NCBI GenBank assembly: GCA_036346395.1
Contig: CM070609.1
Coordinates: forward strand, 28,160,223 to 28,224,222
Direction of reading: 5' to 3'
DNA length: 64,000 nt
DNA from: Hsuehochloa calcarea
Taxonomy: Eukaryota > Streptophyta > Magnoliopsida > Poales > Poaceae
The notes under the pieces are model-generated. The model saw only the letters and a program-made list of their open reading frames with translations, searched no databases and was not told where the DNA came from. The translations under genes and the position numbers were made by a program. Below are positions 35,276 to 47,045 of this stretch, piece after piece. Position 1 is the first letter of the stretch. Each line of letters opens with the position of its first letter.

Positions 35276-36053
35276 GAAGACGCAATTCTCGTGAAGAAGT
35301 TCTTCGCTCGTCAAATCCTCGCTCAACCTTCACAATCGTTCATGCGATTATGGCAGGGACTTGGGATGAGAAGAACTGGTTCGACTTGGATGACTACTCC
35401 AATCTCAACATGGAAGCCGGCATTCAGGCCATGTAAGAAGATTTGATGTCATCATCTTCCTCATCCTCCAGTTTTGCAGGTTGCTAGCAACCAAGCGGAC
35501 GAGCGGATGGATGGGGATGCACCACTGCGGCAAGTGGAGCTTCCCGAGGGACAGGGCTCTCCGACCCTTTCGGATAGTCCGAAAATCCCTCCAACCCGGT
35601 CCTTTTGACTGGCCAAAAAGGTGATGAATCCGCAGCCCAACAATTCGAGAAACCATACATTCTCGACACAATCATGGCTGACAGGTACTCACCAACAGCT
35701 TCTGGAAATTCCAGGAGCCAACCGACATCTGGTAATAGTGTCGATGAAACTCCCACCGGTTATAGGCCGAGTGGGAACGATAAGGCTCAGCATCAGATCA
35801 GCAACTCGCATGATCAGGTTGAGTTCACCACGAAGACCCCAAGAGGTGCTCATCTCCAACCGGTCTCCGTCGTGGAAGTTTCTGGTAGAAGCACTGAGAA
35901 GCTCTCCACTAATTACAGTGGAAGTTCTCAGGGGACATTCTTTGAAACACGAAGTCAATGCAATCAGAAATACTGATCGCAATGCTGTGTACGGTCTTGC
36001 ACACACTGCCTCGCCACCATGGACTAATGGAAATGGCATGGGTAATCAGACAC
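35276..36053 (+). pseudogene. Tat gypsy leader and gag N-terminal region, broken
   Basis: An ATG at 35350 opens MAGTWDEKNWFDLDDYSN but meets TGA at 35434. Further plus-strand frames (35605-35976, 35621-36067) overlap and are not one product. The sequence is cut by the SIRE element after GACAC at 36049-36053 and resumes at 47046. This is expected to be the low-conservation N-terminal part of gag. Confidence 0.5.
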
Positions 36054-36977
36054 TGTGGATATCGTGAGGTAATGTGCACGATCTCAGGATGATGAGTCAA
36101 TTGGCAATGGCATTGTTGGTTTGCAAAATCTCGCATTTTCGGGTTTGCTTCAAGGCCGCCGGATCACAGCGGTCGGCCAGGTGGTGTCGGCGGTCGATCA
36201 CCGGAGGAGTCCGACCGGCTGGGTGGCGGTCCGACCGCCAAAATGAAAATGGGTTTTGAGCCGAGCCAAAAATAGGTTGTGTAGGCAAGTGAGGAGTCTC
36301 TGGATGTGGTCCCATCATTTTGGAGCTCCTACCAAAAGTTCTATTCGTTTGAAAATTCCAAGGTTTGAATTTTGAGTTGAAAATTTGGCTAAGTCTTTTG
36401 GACCGGTCCGACCGCCGTTGTGGGAGCGGTCCGATCAAGATGAAATCGGTCGGACCGCCCTGTAAGCTGATCGACCGCAATGGCTTGAAGGTTAGCCAAG
36501 TGTTGCATTGAGTTGGTTTTGATTGTGTTATCATATGAACTTCAATGCTTTATTGTTGTATATTGCATTGCGGAGCTAACGTGGGTCAAGTTGTGAAGAA
36601 CTTGTTCCTAAACGGTTTGTTTGTCTATTCTTTGTGCGGTGGCTTGCAGTCAACGGCGTCAACGGTGAGTGGATCGGGACTACGCTTGGAGAGCCGAGGT
36701 CGAACGATCGGGATCGGGTGGTCGTGTGACACAAGCATGGTGCGAGATGGACAAGATGGATCGAGCGGGTGGTTCGATGATACCGTTGGATCAGGCGGTG
36801 CGGATATCGGTGCGAGTCTCTGGGAGGTTGCGATGGGATTCGGACAAGAGAGGCTTGGCGACGCGATGAGAACCGCTGATCGACCTACACGTAGTGAAGC
36901 AGGCGATTGCTTCAAGTGTTATTTGTGTGTGGGTCCCATGTGTAAGAGACCCCAAAAAGGAAACCCTAGCTCTCTAG

Positions 36978-36985
36978 TATAAATA
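36978..36985 (+). promoter_or_regulatory. TATA box of the SIRE 5' LTR
   Basis: TATAAATA, with the identical context CTCTCTAG before and GGAAAGGGGG after in the other LTR (46106-46113). It is the likely core promoter for the element RNA. Confidence 0.7.
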
Positions 36986-37544
36986 GGAAAGGGGGAGGTG
37001 GAAAACCTTTGAAGCATTCATTTTAGCCCCTTCTTCCTTTTCTAGGGTTTGGAGGAGAGGAGAGGAGAACTAGGGTTTGGAGTGTGCTCCTTGTTGAGCT
37101 CTTGCCCTCTTTGTTGGAGAGGCTTTGTAAGCATCTTGTGTAATCGAACAATCTTGTGATGCTCAATTGAAAGATCGTTTGCTCCCTTTTGTGTTCTTCT
37201 TCCTTTTGGATGATTTTGGTGCTTCCTTGATTCAAAGGTTCATGCTTGGTCTCTTGGCCTACTTTATCTTGCTTTGATGTGTGGGATTACTCCTAGAGTC
37301 ATCTAGATCATCAAACCCCCACAAGCAAGTCTTGAATCAAGATTTTCATATTTCTAGGGTTTGTGCACTTCTTTGGTAAAATCTCGAGAGATCGATTCTG
37401 CGAAGTGGATCTGACGGATCGTCGCTAGAAATAGGTCTCTAATATCATTAGGGAGGTGTGCTCGAAATTTGGTCAAGTTTTATTGGTGGAATCAAAAGTT
37501 GGATCAAATTTCGTTTTGGATTTGGGTGGAGTTTTTCAGTACTA

Positions 37545-37715
37545 GACTCTATCGGTCCGACCGGTCCTTCAACGGCGGTCTGACCGCCCGTGTATTCAGA
37601 CCGCTGGTTTGCCGGGTCGAACCGCTGTCCACCGGTCCGACCGCCAGTTAGTTGCCGGTCAGACCGCTGGTTGACCGTCGGTCCGACCGCCCGTGGTAGC
37701 CGGTCAGACCGCCAG
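37545..37715 (+). repeat. GGTC/GACCG-rich repeat cluster in the SIRE LTR
   Basis: Multiple imperfect copies of CGGTCCGACCGCC and CCGGTCAGACCGC at spacings of roughly 15-30 bases. The other LTR has the cluster at 46670-46840 with many differences. It lies downstream of the TATA box, inside the transcribed leader. Confidence 0.7.
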
Positions 37716-37924
37716 TACCCAGTAAGGAACAGTGAGTTCTTTTCTCCGTTTGTATCGTATGGTTGAGGGGTTTATCAAATCCAACACAAGGCTTCCATTG
37801 TGTGCTTACTGATCTTCTTAGCTTTCATAGCTAAAGGAGTAAAGTTCGTGTTGGTTTTTGATTTAGGCGAGAAAGTTTTGAAAGCGCCTATTCACCCCCC
37901 TAGTCGCCTTTCCGGTCCTACAAG

Positions 37925-37936
37925 TGGTATCAGAGC
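37925..37936 (+). promoter_or_regulatory. Primer binding site of the SIRE-type copia
   Basis: TGGTATCAGAGC begins two bases after the LTR end and is the exact complement type for plant initiator tRNA-Met. Confidence 0.95.
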
Positions 37937-37977
37937 CGGTTAGCTCTTCTCATAGATCTTAACCGGTCTTTAGAGCC

Positions 37978-39135
37978 ATGGCGACTGACAAGTACTCAAC
38001 CAAGCCACATATTTTCGAAGGAGTTGACTTTGCATACTGGAAGGCTCGTATGCAAGCATATATCGAGGCTCAAGGGCACGCTATTTGGCTAAAGGTGAAA
38101 AATCCTTATGTCGTGCCAGCCGATGATGATACGATCACTCCAGATGTGGAGGCCAACAAGAAAGCTCGAATTATTTGATCCAAGGCCTTAGTCGATCCGA
38201 GTTTGAGCGTGTTGCTCACTTGCGGTCCGCTCACGAGATCTGCGGACTCTTTGTGACTATCATGAAGGGTCCATCGCGATCAAGGAAGTGAGACGTAACC
38301 ACTCAAGAAAGTATACTCAAAGATCGAACAAAGGCCGGTGAGTCTTTGGATGAGTGTGGGAAGATTCTCTAAGATTCTTCATGATCTCCGTATTTATTGA
38401 CTCGGTATTTCACGAGTGCGAGAATGCACGCCACTTAGGGTGCTCTTGATGTGAAGGTCAGGGAATGAAGATCACTTCCATCAATGATAACATCACATGA
38501 GTGAGCTTACCATGGATAAGCTTTACTCGAGGTTGAAGACGCATGAGATTGACTTTATCTCGCGTCTCCCAAGACAGTCGATGGCATTAGTGGTCGATAA
38601 ATCCAAGGGTTGTTCTTGAGTCTCTTGATTGTAGCTCATCCGGTTTTCATTATCCGCTTTACATTCTTTAAGTGATGAGCAACTAGAGAAACCGCCTGAG
38701 GATGACTTAGCCATCCTTTCCACCAAATTCACAAGAGCGTATAACAAGGTGAGGAATAGGAGGAGAAGTGGACCTATCACATGCTTGAATGTGGTGAGCC
38801 AAACCACATTCGCTCCAGTGCCCCAAGCTAAAGGGCAAGGAGGAGAAGGAGACACGAAGACATCCCGGAGAGGATGCTAAACCCAAGAAGACAAACTATC
38901 GAAGTTTGTCGGTAGGGTCCTGCCGCTCTTGAGAATGTAAATATGAGCGATGTGGACTCGGAAGCGGAGGACGACGAGTGACTCGTGGCAAGAAGAAGGC
39001 GCATGACTTCACCCCATGTGTTTCATGGCCAAGAACGACACACGACAAATGACTCCTCCAACAATGAGGATCCTTTTAGTGATCCCGATGAGGTATGCCC
39101 TTCTATTGTCGACATGAAAAGGGCGTTGGTGCTTC
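37978..39135 (+). pseudogene. SIRE gag, N-terminal part, broken
   Basis: The start codon at 37978 opens a frame with KPHIFEGVDFAYWKARM, the first part of a copia gag (structural protein of the particle), but it closes at 38178. The following kilobase still resembles gag in changing frames, with words such as NPSLS-like residues lost to stops. No single frame covers the usual capsid and zinc-knuckle region. The next open section starts at 39136. Confidence 0.75.
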
Positions 39136-40257
39136 TTGATGAAATTACATAAGCAAGTAAAAATGATTAAGAAGCAGGATATTATGATTGATAATTTGAA
39201 CCTAGAAGTGGTTAGGCTAAAATCTATTAATCCTGATGATTTTTGTGAATCCTGCACTAGCTTGCTTAATGACTTGACAAGCTTGAAATCTGCTCATTCC
39301 TCTGTCACCAATCAACTTAAAGATGCTCTCGATGAACTAGAATCTCTCAAGTCTAGTTCTACTTGCTTAGATGCCATTTCACTTGATGTGACTGCCATGG
39401 AAGCTATCCCTTTAACTTGCTCAAATTGTGCTTTGCTTGAATTAAAACTGGATAGCTCCTTAAAAGAATTACAAAAATTTGATGCTAGTCATACATGCTC
39501 TCATTGTAAGAATAATAAGATTAAGATGCAAGAGATGAAAGAAATGCAAGTTTACTCTAGAGTTGTATCTTGTGAAAATTGTCCCAAGCTTACAATTGAG
39601 ATTGAAGCCTTAAACAAGACCCTTGAAGAAAAGGCTAAAATTGAAAGATCCATGTCTTTTACTGCTTCTAAGAAAGTCATTGATTCAAACTCTTGTGCTT
39701 TAAATGCTGAAGTTGAAACCATGATTAATCAGATTCAAGAGGCATTTAGAGTCAAATTTAAGGAGCAGTTGAATAGGATTAGAGAATCCTATTGTGTGTC
39801 TTGTGAGGCCTTCAAGGTGGAAGTGGCCCTTCTTAAGAGCAGGAGCAATGAGGTAATCAAGTCTAGCAAGTGCACTAGATGTGAGGGTTTAATGAAAGAG
39901 AATGATTACCTCAAGGTGACTCTTGAGAAGTTTTCAAGTGGGAAAAAGAAACTCAACATGATTCTTGATCAATCCAAAGTGAGTGTGAAAAATAGTGGTC
40001 TAGGTTTCAATCCCCTAGAGCATTCCAAGAAAAACCCACCTAGGATTGCTAGAGTTGTGAAGAATGGTTTGTTTGAGCTAGAACCTACTAAGCCATCCGG
40101 GGTTGTTTTCAAATCCGCGGGTTTTGCTCAAACTCTTTCTGGCAAGAAAGGTGCTTTCACTCATTCATGCATGACCTCTCAAAGGTCGATGACCATTGCA
40201 CCTTCCGCAAGAAAGAAGGCCATCTTGTTGAGTTACCTTCCTGAGAGCAAAGCTTGA
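39136..40257 (+). CDS. SIRE gag, coiled-coil section with repeated CxxC motifs
   Basis: A 373-codon open frame and one of the longest clean frames in the window. It has heptad-like leucine and lysine/glutamate stretches separated by six CxxC pairs at residues 37-40, 95-98, 121-124, 146-149, 220-223 and 246-249. The end, GLGFNPLEHSKKNPPRI, leads toward the protease region. In SIRE-type elements this section lies in a long gag and probably helps assembly. The first ATG is only the first one in this frame; the section most likely continues from the gag upstream after a frameshift. No zinc binding has been shown here; the CxxC pairs are seen in the sequence only. Confidence 0.75.
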   Translation: MMKLHKQVKMIKKQDIMIDNLNLEVVRLKSINPDDFCESCTSLLNDLTSLKSAHSSVTNQLKDALDELESLKSSSTCLDAISLDVTAMEAIPLTCSNCALLELKLDSSLKELQKFDASHTCSHCKNNKIKMQEMKEMQVYSRVVSCENCPKLTIEIEALNKTLEEKAKIERSMSFTASKKVIDSNSCALNAEVETMINQIQEAFRVKFKEQLNRIRESYCVSCEAFKVEVALLKSRSNEVIKSSKCTRCEGLMKENDYLKVTLEKFSSGKKKLNMILDQSKVSVKNSGLGFNPLEHSKKNPPRIARVVKNGLFELEPTKPSGVVFKSAGFAQTLSGKKGAFTHSCMTSQRSMTIAPSARKKAILLSYLPESKA

Positions 40258-41030
40258 GAGAAAAGAGAGGATGAGTGTTCTAAGATCCATTAGAGGAGTC
40301 CCTTCTCCAGCTGTAGTCTCTAGAGCTAGGCACTGCTTATCGCACCACACATAGGCCTAGATTTGTAGAGAACTTTGTAGACTCTTTTGGTGGGTCTAGG
40401 CAAATGTTGGATTAGGACATCGTGAGGAGAGACCACGGTAGCACCTAGACAGGGGAGTATCGATCTTTTGGTAGATCGTTTGGAGAGGTCTAGGTGGTTC
40501 TCATGTGCATCCTTATGATTTTATTCCCGATCATATTTACGCTATTTCTCTCGCTGCTCCTAAACATCGTGCTTCTCGATCTTGGATTCCTCGATCATTT
40601 ATCACTAACCCCAAGATCTTGAGCACGGATGTTTTCGATTGTGCTTTTAGGTCCGTCGTGCGAGGAAGGAGGACATATGGCTTGTTGACTCGGGTGTTCT
40701 CGACATATGACCGGAGATTCTAGATGGTTCTCCTCCTCACACGTGCATCCGGAAATGAATTGATTACATTTGGGGATGCTTCTACCAGACCGTGTATTCG
40801 CAAAGGGCACTTGTCTTGGCGTCAACGACAAGTTCATGCTAAAAGGCGTCGCTTTGGTAAGTGGTGACGTATAATCTTCTATCTGTTTCTCACCGCTTGA
40901 TGAGGGTCTAGAAGTGAGGTTTAAGAGAGGTGAGTGCAGAGTTCTAGATTCCTCGGGTGAGCTTGTTTTGAGATCTCAGTTTGAGAAGATCTTACGTGCA
41001 AATTTGATATTTCTTCATTTCCAGTCCTAG
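40258..41030 (+). pseudogene. SIRE protease region, degenerate
   Basis: Fragments include HDFIPDHIYAISLA-like frames at 40505-40723, where RASRSWIPRSFITNPKI corresponds to the protease active-site area. The expected D-S-G triad is not readable in frame. Stops and shifts break the rest. Assignment follows from position between gag and integrase and from partial similarity. Confidence 0.5.
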
Positions 41031-41974
41031 GTGTCTTGTAGCCTCTGATTCTCATGACCTTGTTTTGTGGCATCGTAGACTTGGGCATATAGGTTTTGAT
41101 CATTTGTCTAGAGTCAGTTGCAAGGACTTGATTAGAGGTTTGCCTGGTGAAGGTCATTAGAGATCTTGTGTGCTCACCTGTAGACATGGTAAGATGGTGT
41201 CCGCTTCCCACCCACCTCTTACTTTGGTAATGACTGATGGACTGGACAGCTTCTTCACTTAGATCTGATTGGTCCTTCTAGAGTTCATCACCGGTGGGAA
41301 ATGGTATGTGCTGGTGGTTGTGGATGATTACTCTAGGTATTCATGGGTTTATTTTCTTGCTTCTAAGGACGAAGCATTTGGATTCTTTAGAGATTTGGTC
41401 CTTAGAATTGCTGTTGATATACCTAGAGCTTTGAGAGCCATTAGGAGTGACAATGGGATGAGTTCAAGAATTCTTCTTTTCTACCTTCCGACCGATAGGG
41501 AATTGAGCATCGCTTTTCTTCTCCTAGAGTTCCTCAAAGAATGGTGTTGTAGAAAGGAAGAACAGAACCCTTGTAGAGATGGCTCGGACCATGCTAGATG
41601 AGCATTCTACTCCTAGGAGATTTTGGGCTAAGGCGATCTCTCTCGCTTGTTATATTTCCAACGTGGTTTTCTTGAGATCTGTGGTTGGAAAGACTTCTTA
41701 TGAGCTTAGATTTGGTCATTCTCCCAAATTCTCTCATTTCAAGATTTTTGGTTGCAAGTGCTTCATTCTTAAACATGGCAATCTTGATAAATTTGAGTCT
41801 AGATGTTTTGATGGCATATTTCTTGGATATCCTGCTCATTCTCGTGGCTATCGTGTTTTTAATGTTGACACTAACAAAATTGTTGAGACTCGCGAAGTCA
41901 CTTTTGATGAGGCTAGTCCTGTACTAGACCCGATGCTTGGTACAGTGTTCCCGAAATTCAAGGAAGCATTTTAA
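41031..41974 (+). pseudogene. SIRE integrase, frameshifted
   Basis: At 41050-41160 the pre-integrase zinc region reads LWHRRLGHIGFDHLS. The core at 41269-41601 reads WYVLVVVDDYSRYSWVYFL with IRSDNG, giving two catalytic aspartates, then shifts frame where the conserved PQQNGVVER-type glutamate region should be. The next frame (41579-41974) contains RTMLDEHSTPRRFWAKAI, GKTSYELRFGHSP and GYPAHSRGYRVFN. The integrase would insert the DNA copy into the genome. It is not translatable as one product here, though the shift near 41460-41560 could be a sequence error. Confidence 0.85.
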
Positions 41975-42192
41975 ATCGATGATGACTCGAGGATGAAGAA
42001 CCAAACCATCCTCCGGCTACTTCGAGAGGGTGGAGAGCACGCTACTACTACGCGTCGATTTGATGGCAGTCTCCTCCTATCCCCACCGACGATCTGAGTG
42101 GCTCTGTTCCTACCTCCACAACTCATGAGGTAGAGGCCACGTCTGCACCAGAGCACCACTTTGCATCACAGGCGAAAAAATCCACTGAGCAG

Positions 42193-43020
42193 ATGATTGG
42201 GGATCTTCAAGAGCGAGTCACTCGCTCCAGGTTTATTTCTCCTGATTCTCATGCACATTCTGCTTTTGTCGCTTCTTTTGAACCCCGAGATATCACCCAT
42301 GCTTTATCTAATGCCTCTTGGGTCAATGCCATGCATGAAGAGCTTGAAAATTTCGAAAGAAACAAAGTCTGGTTTTTAGTTGAGCGACCTTCTGATTCTC
42401 ATGTTATTGGAACAAAATGGGTTTTTAAAAATAAGCAAAGTGAGGATGGATTGGTTGTTCGCAATAAGGCTAGACTTGTAGCTCAAGGTTATTCCCAGGT
42501 AGAGGGCTTAGACTTTGAGGAGACCTTTGCTCCAGTAGCTAGATTAGAGGCCATTCGCATTCTTTTAGCATTTGCAACATCCAAGGGTTTCAAGCTTTTT
42601 CAAATGGATGTTAAAAGTGCTTTTTTGAATGGCTTCATAGAAGAAGAGGTCTTTGTCAAGCAACCTCCTGGTTTTGAAAATCAAAAATTCCCAAATTATG
42701 TTTTTAAACTCTCTAAAGCCCTGTATGGATTGAAACAAGCTCCTAGAGCTTGGTATGACAGTCTTAAGAGTTTCTTGCTTGAAAATGATTTCAAAATGGG
42801 AATGGTTGATAAAACATTGTTCACTCTCAGGCATGGCAGTGATTTCTTGCTGGTTCAGATTTATGTGGATGATATTATTTTCGGTGGTTCTGTCATGCTT
42901 TGGTGTCTAGATTTTCGATTCAATGAGCGAAGAGTTATAGATGAGCATGATGGGAGAGTGACATTCTTCCTTGGCCTACAAATCAAGCAACCGAAAGAAG
43001 GCACCTTCGTTCACGAGTAA
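42193..43020 (+). CDS. SIRE reverse transcriptase
   Basis: An open frame of 275 codons covering the copia reverse transcriptase. It has WVNAMHEELENFERNKVW at the start, KARLVAQGYSQVEGLDFEET, FQMDVKSAFLNGFIEEEV, SKALYGLKQAPRAWYDSL and the intact catalytic IYVDDIIFG. The enzyme copies element RNA into DNA in the cytoplasmic particle. After the YVDD box the expected continuation is disturbed (GGSVMLWCLDFRFNER), and the frame ends at 43020 before RNase H. A linker upstream (41975-42192) is out of frame. Confidence 0.9.
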   Translation: MIGDLQERVTRSRFISPDSHAHSAFVASFEPRDITHALSNASWVNAMHEELENFERNKVWFLVERPSDSHVIGTKWVFKNKQSEDGLVVRNKARLVAQGYSQVEGLDFEETFAPVARLEAIRILLAFATSKGFKLFQMDVKSAFLNGFIEEEVFVKQPPGFENQKFPNYVFKLSKALYGLKQAPRAWYDSLKSFLLENDFKMGMVDKTLFTLRHGSDFLLVQIYVDDIIFGGSVMLWCLDFRFNERRVIDEHDGRVTFFLGLQIKQPKEGTFVHE

Positions 43021-43755
43021 GTATACAAAGGACCTTCTTGGCGCTTCAATATGGGAAGCGAGAGGCCAATGTCTACTCCTATTGCTACAACCACCGTCTT
43101 TGGACCACGATGAGGATGGAGAGTCCGTGGACCGTAAGAGTACCGCAGATGATTGGCTCCTCCTCTATCTTACGGCGAGGCCGACATACAATTCGCCGTA
43201 TGTCCGTGCGCTCGATTTCGAGCTTCCTCGTGCTTCTCATCGTCAAGCGATGCGCGCATCTTCGGTATCTTCAAGATACGCTTGACTTTGGACTCGGTAT
43301 TCTTCTTCTTGGCTCTTTCAATTCGAGCATTTTCGATCTTGATTTACGGTGTAGAGTTGATAGGAAGAGTACTTCGGCACTTGTCATTTCTTGGGCACAT
43401 CTCTTGTTTCTTGGTCTTCTAGAAAATGTCTTACATTGCATAGTCTCTGGTGAGGCCGAGTATGTAGGCTGCCGCGATGGTTGCTCTCGTGTTCTCTGGA
43501 TTTTATCCACGCCATGGACTATGGGTTATCTTTGGGAAGTGTTCCTCTTTTACGTGACAACACTTCGCAATTAATATTGCCAAAACCCAAAGCAACATTC
43601 GAGGACTAAACACATTGACATTCGATTTCATTTTCGAGAGACCATGTTGAGAAAGGTGATGTTGTGCTTCACTTTGTAGAGTCCGAGCAACGACTTGCGA
43701 TATTTTCACTAAGGCTCTTGACTCTTCGCGTTTGTTTGCTTATGGGAGAGTTAGG
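43021..43755 (+). pseudogene. SIRE RNase H, frameshifted
   Basis: Copia RNase H is spread over several frames: IQFAVCPCARFRASS-type residues near 43190, VDRKSTSALVISWAHLLFL at 43365-43420, VSGEAEYVGCRDGCSRVLW at 43442-43500, and the tail with DIFTKALDSSRF at 43697-43735. The acidic GEAEY residue of the active site is present. The number of shifts is high compared with the clean reverse transcriptase just upstream. Confidence 0.75.
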
Positions 43756-45164
43756 GTTATTAGTCCTATTGGGCTGTTTTTGAGGGGAAGTTGCTCTTTT
43801 GCATTCATTGTATCATAATGCATGTTTCAATTCATTTGTCTTGCATTGTATAATAAAATTAGTGGAGCTTTGATTATTATCCTTGTATGACTTGACTTCA
43901 TCTTCTATACCTTGTCATATCAAGTGATAGTCTGCTAGACTTCTTTTATGGCTCTTCGTGTTTGGCTTAGCTTTTGCCTTGCTAGCTTTATATCTGTGAG
44001 CAATTTGAATCAAATCATGTCTTGTTGGATCTTGTGACCAGTTTTGCTCTAGTGATCCTCTTATGACTCTCGCCATGTCTTACAAAGTTGAATTGAGTCT
44101 TGAACTTATTACGAGTTGGAAAATGAGCTTTTATCTTATTAAGTCAAGCAAATGAAAAATGAGATTTTCTCATGTGAAAAAGCGATCTCACCAATCCTTT
44201 CTCATGAGACGGCTTGCCATTGTACTAGGCATGAACTCGGGGAGTTTTGGATGACCTAGATCATTCTTTTAAGCTTATCGCTTGAGATGGTCGCAAAGGC
44301 TTGAGATCTAGCACAAAGAAAAAAGAGAAAAAGAATTGCCCAAAAAGGGCTAAGTGCTTGAGCTTTGCTTCAAAAGAATTCTCTTAATGCTCAAAATGCC
44401 TCAATTATTGTTTTGAGTCTCTTTTTACTTATAGACATGGCTTGACTCATTTTTGGTTGCTTGGAGTGAATCTATGATATTGAGCAACCTTTCATGATTT
44501 TAATTCTGTTAATCTCAGATTGCTGCTATCTTGGTTTTAGCTTTGCAGTACATGTTTTGCCATGATTGAATATAGCGTCTACTCTTTATATGGCTTGGTA
44601 TAATACTTGTACTGTCTCCATGTAAATGGTCATGGCTCCTTTTTACTAAAGTACAAAAATAAAGTCATTCCTTCATGCTCTTTCTTTTTCATGCATCTTG
44701 ATGAATTCATTGTCAACGGGGGAGAAAGATTGTGAAGAAAATGATGTTGGAGCTTTTGGTTTCATACTCAAGGTTTAATATAAAAGAACTTCATAAAATA
44801 AAAATTTTGAATCTTTTGAAAATTTGTGATCATAGTGAGTTAAGTCTTGTGGTTCTATTGCCTTTTCCTGATTTCATTTGCAATTGAAAAATACTCACAA
44901 TGATCAAAGGTCAAATAGAAAAATTGCCTTTCATTTGGACCTAAGTGAGATTTTTGGCTACTTTCTGGAAATTGAATACTTTGGTGCTTTCATTTCCTTA
45001 TCTCACCTGCCTATACTATTATGAAGCCAGCTTGGTCGGTTCCTAGGCTTTTTCCTGCTTTTGGACCAAGTTGTGCCTTTATGCGAAAACGGCGATTTTT
45101 TACTTTTCATTTTGAAAAACCACATTTTCTTGAAAATTGCCAATGTGTTCATCAAGGGGGAGAT
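43756..45164 (+). other. Long 3' region of the SIRE element, with polypurine tract
   Basis: About 1.4 kb with no open frame longer than about 60 codons. Some SIRE relatives carry an envelope-like ORF here; none is visible. It ends with the tract TCAAGGGGGAGAT (45153-45164) next to the LTR. Confidence 0.75.
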
Positions 45165-47045
45165 TGTGGATATCGTGAGGATATGTGCACGATCTCAGGA
45201 TGATGAGTCAATTGGCAATGGCATTGTTGGTTTGCAAAATCTCGCGTTTTCGGGTTTGCTTCAAAATTTGTCGGATCACAAAGATCGGCCGATCGTGGTG
45301 TCGGGCGGTCGATCGCCTTGTGGAGGAGTCCGACCGGCTGGGTGGCCGGTCCGACCGCCAAAATGAAAATGGGTTTTGAGCCGAGCCAAAAATAGGTTGT
45401 GTAGGCAAGTGAGGGAGTCTCCGGATGTGGTCCCATCATTTTGGAGCTCCCAACAAAAGTTCTATTCGCTTGAAAATTCCGAAGGTTTGAATTTTGAGTT
45501 GAAAATTTGGCTAAGTCTTTTGGACCGTCCGACCGCCAGTTGGGAGCGGTCCGATCAAGATGAATCGGTCGGACCGCCCTGTAAGGCTCGACGCCGCAAT
45601 GGCTTGAAGGTTAGCCAAGTGTTGCATTGAGTTGGTTTTGATTGTGTTATCATATGAACTTCAATGCTTTATTGTTGTATATTGCATTGTGGAGCTAACG
45701 TGGGTCAAGTTGTGAAGAACTTGTTCCCGGAAACGGTTTGTTTGTCTATTGTTTGCGGTGGCTTGCAGGTCAACGACGTCAACGGTGAGTGGATCGGGAC
45801 TACGCTTGGAGAGCTGAGGTCCAGAACGATAAGGGATACCGGGTGAGGTCGTGTGACACAAGCATGGTGCAGGATGGACAAGATGGGTCGAACGGGTGGT
45901 TCGGTACAGCTGGTTGGATCAGACGGTGCGGATATCGGTGCGAGTCTCTGGGAGGTTCCGATGGGATTCGGACAAGAGAGGCTTGGCGACGCGATGAGAA
46001 CCGTTGATCAACCTACACGTGGTGAAGCAGGCGATTGCTTCAAGTGTTATTTGTGTGTGGGTCCCATGTGTAAGAGACCCCAAAAAGGAAACCCTAGCTC
46101 TCTAGTATAAATAGGAAAGGGGGAGGTGGAAAACCTTTGAAGCATTCATTTTAGCCCCTTCTTCCTTTTCTAGGGTTTGGAGGAGAGGAGAGGAGAACTA
46201 GGGTTTGGAGTGTGCTCCTTGTTGAGCTCTTGCCCTCTTTGTTGGAGAGGCTTTGTAAGCATCTTGTGTAATCGAACAATCTTGTGATGCTCAATTGAAA
46301 GATCGCTTGCTCCCTTTGTGTTCTTCTCCTTTTGGATGATTTTGGTGCTTCCTTGATTCAAAGGTTCATGCTTGGTCTCTTGGCCTACTTTATCTTGCTT
46401 TGATGTGTGGGATTACTCCTAGAGTCATCTAGATATCAAACCCCCACAAGCAAGTCTTGAATCAAGATTTTCATATTTCTAGGGTTTGTGCACTTCTTTG
46501 GTAAAATCTCGAGAGATCGATTCTGCGAAGTGGATCGACGGATCGTCGCTAGAAATAGGTCTCTAATATCATTAGGGAGGTGTGCTCAAATTTGGTCAAG
46601 TTTTATTGGTGGAATCAAAAGTTGGATCAAATTTCGTTTTGGATTTGGGTGGAGTTTTTCAAGATCGACTCTATCGGTCCGACCGGTCCTTCAACGGCGG
46701 TCCGACCGCCTGTATTCGATCATTGGTTTGCTTGGTCGAATCGCCCATCCCACCGTCCGACCGCCAGCTTAGTTGCTTGGTCGATCATTGGTTGACCGTC
46801 GGTCCGACCGCCGTGGTAGCCGGTCGGACCGCCATGACCGATGAAGGAACAAAGTGAGTTCTTTTCTCCGCTTGTGTCGTATGGTTGAGGGGTTTATCAA
46901 ATCCAACACAAGGCTTCCGCTGTGTGCTTATCGATCTTCTTAGCTTTCATAGCTAAAGGAGTAAAGTTCGTGTTGGTTTTTGATTTAGGCGAGAAAGTTT
47001 TGAAAGCGCCTATTCACCCCCCCCTAGTCGCCTTTCGGTCCTACA
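45165..47045 (+). repeat. 3' LTR of the SIRE-type copia
   Basis: 1,881 bases matching 36054-37922. TATA box at 46106-46113. Differences from the 5' LTR are few in AT-rich parts but dense in the CG-rich repeat cluster 46670-46840. Confidence 0.95.

Larger units (their letters stand above)
36054..37922 (+). repeat. 5' LTR of the SIRE-type copia
   Basis: Ends TGTGGATATCGTGAGG and CGGTCCTACA. A clear TATA box TATAAATA lies at 36978-36985, about 60 bases before a GC-poor transcribed start region. Near 36150-36480 and 37545-37715 it is dense in GGTC and GACCG words such as CGGTCCGACCGCC. Small ORFs on either strand are not conserved in the other LTR. Confidence 0.95.
36054..47045 (+). mobile_element. 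SIRE-type Ty1/copia element (Opie/Ji group)
   Basis: LTRs of about 1.87 kb (36054-37922 and 45165-47045) and a perfect target duplication GACAC (36049-36053, 47046-47050). A standard primer binding site for initiator tRNA-Met follows the 5' LTR. Order is gag with a coiled-coil section, protease, integrase, reverse transcriptase, RNase H, long 3' region, polypurine tract. The gag start FAYWKARMQAYIEAQG and long LTRs fit the SIRE lineage. It is the youngest insertion by position. Several frames are broken, but some breaks may be sequence errors. No envelope-like ORF is seen after RNase H. Confidence 0.93.

Noticed and set aside
43756..45164. An envelope-like gene in the SIRE element
   Set aside because: No long frame or membrane-type segment could be found in this 1.4-kb region.
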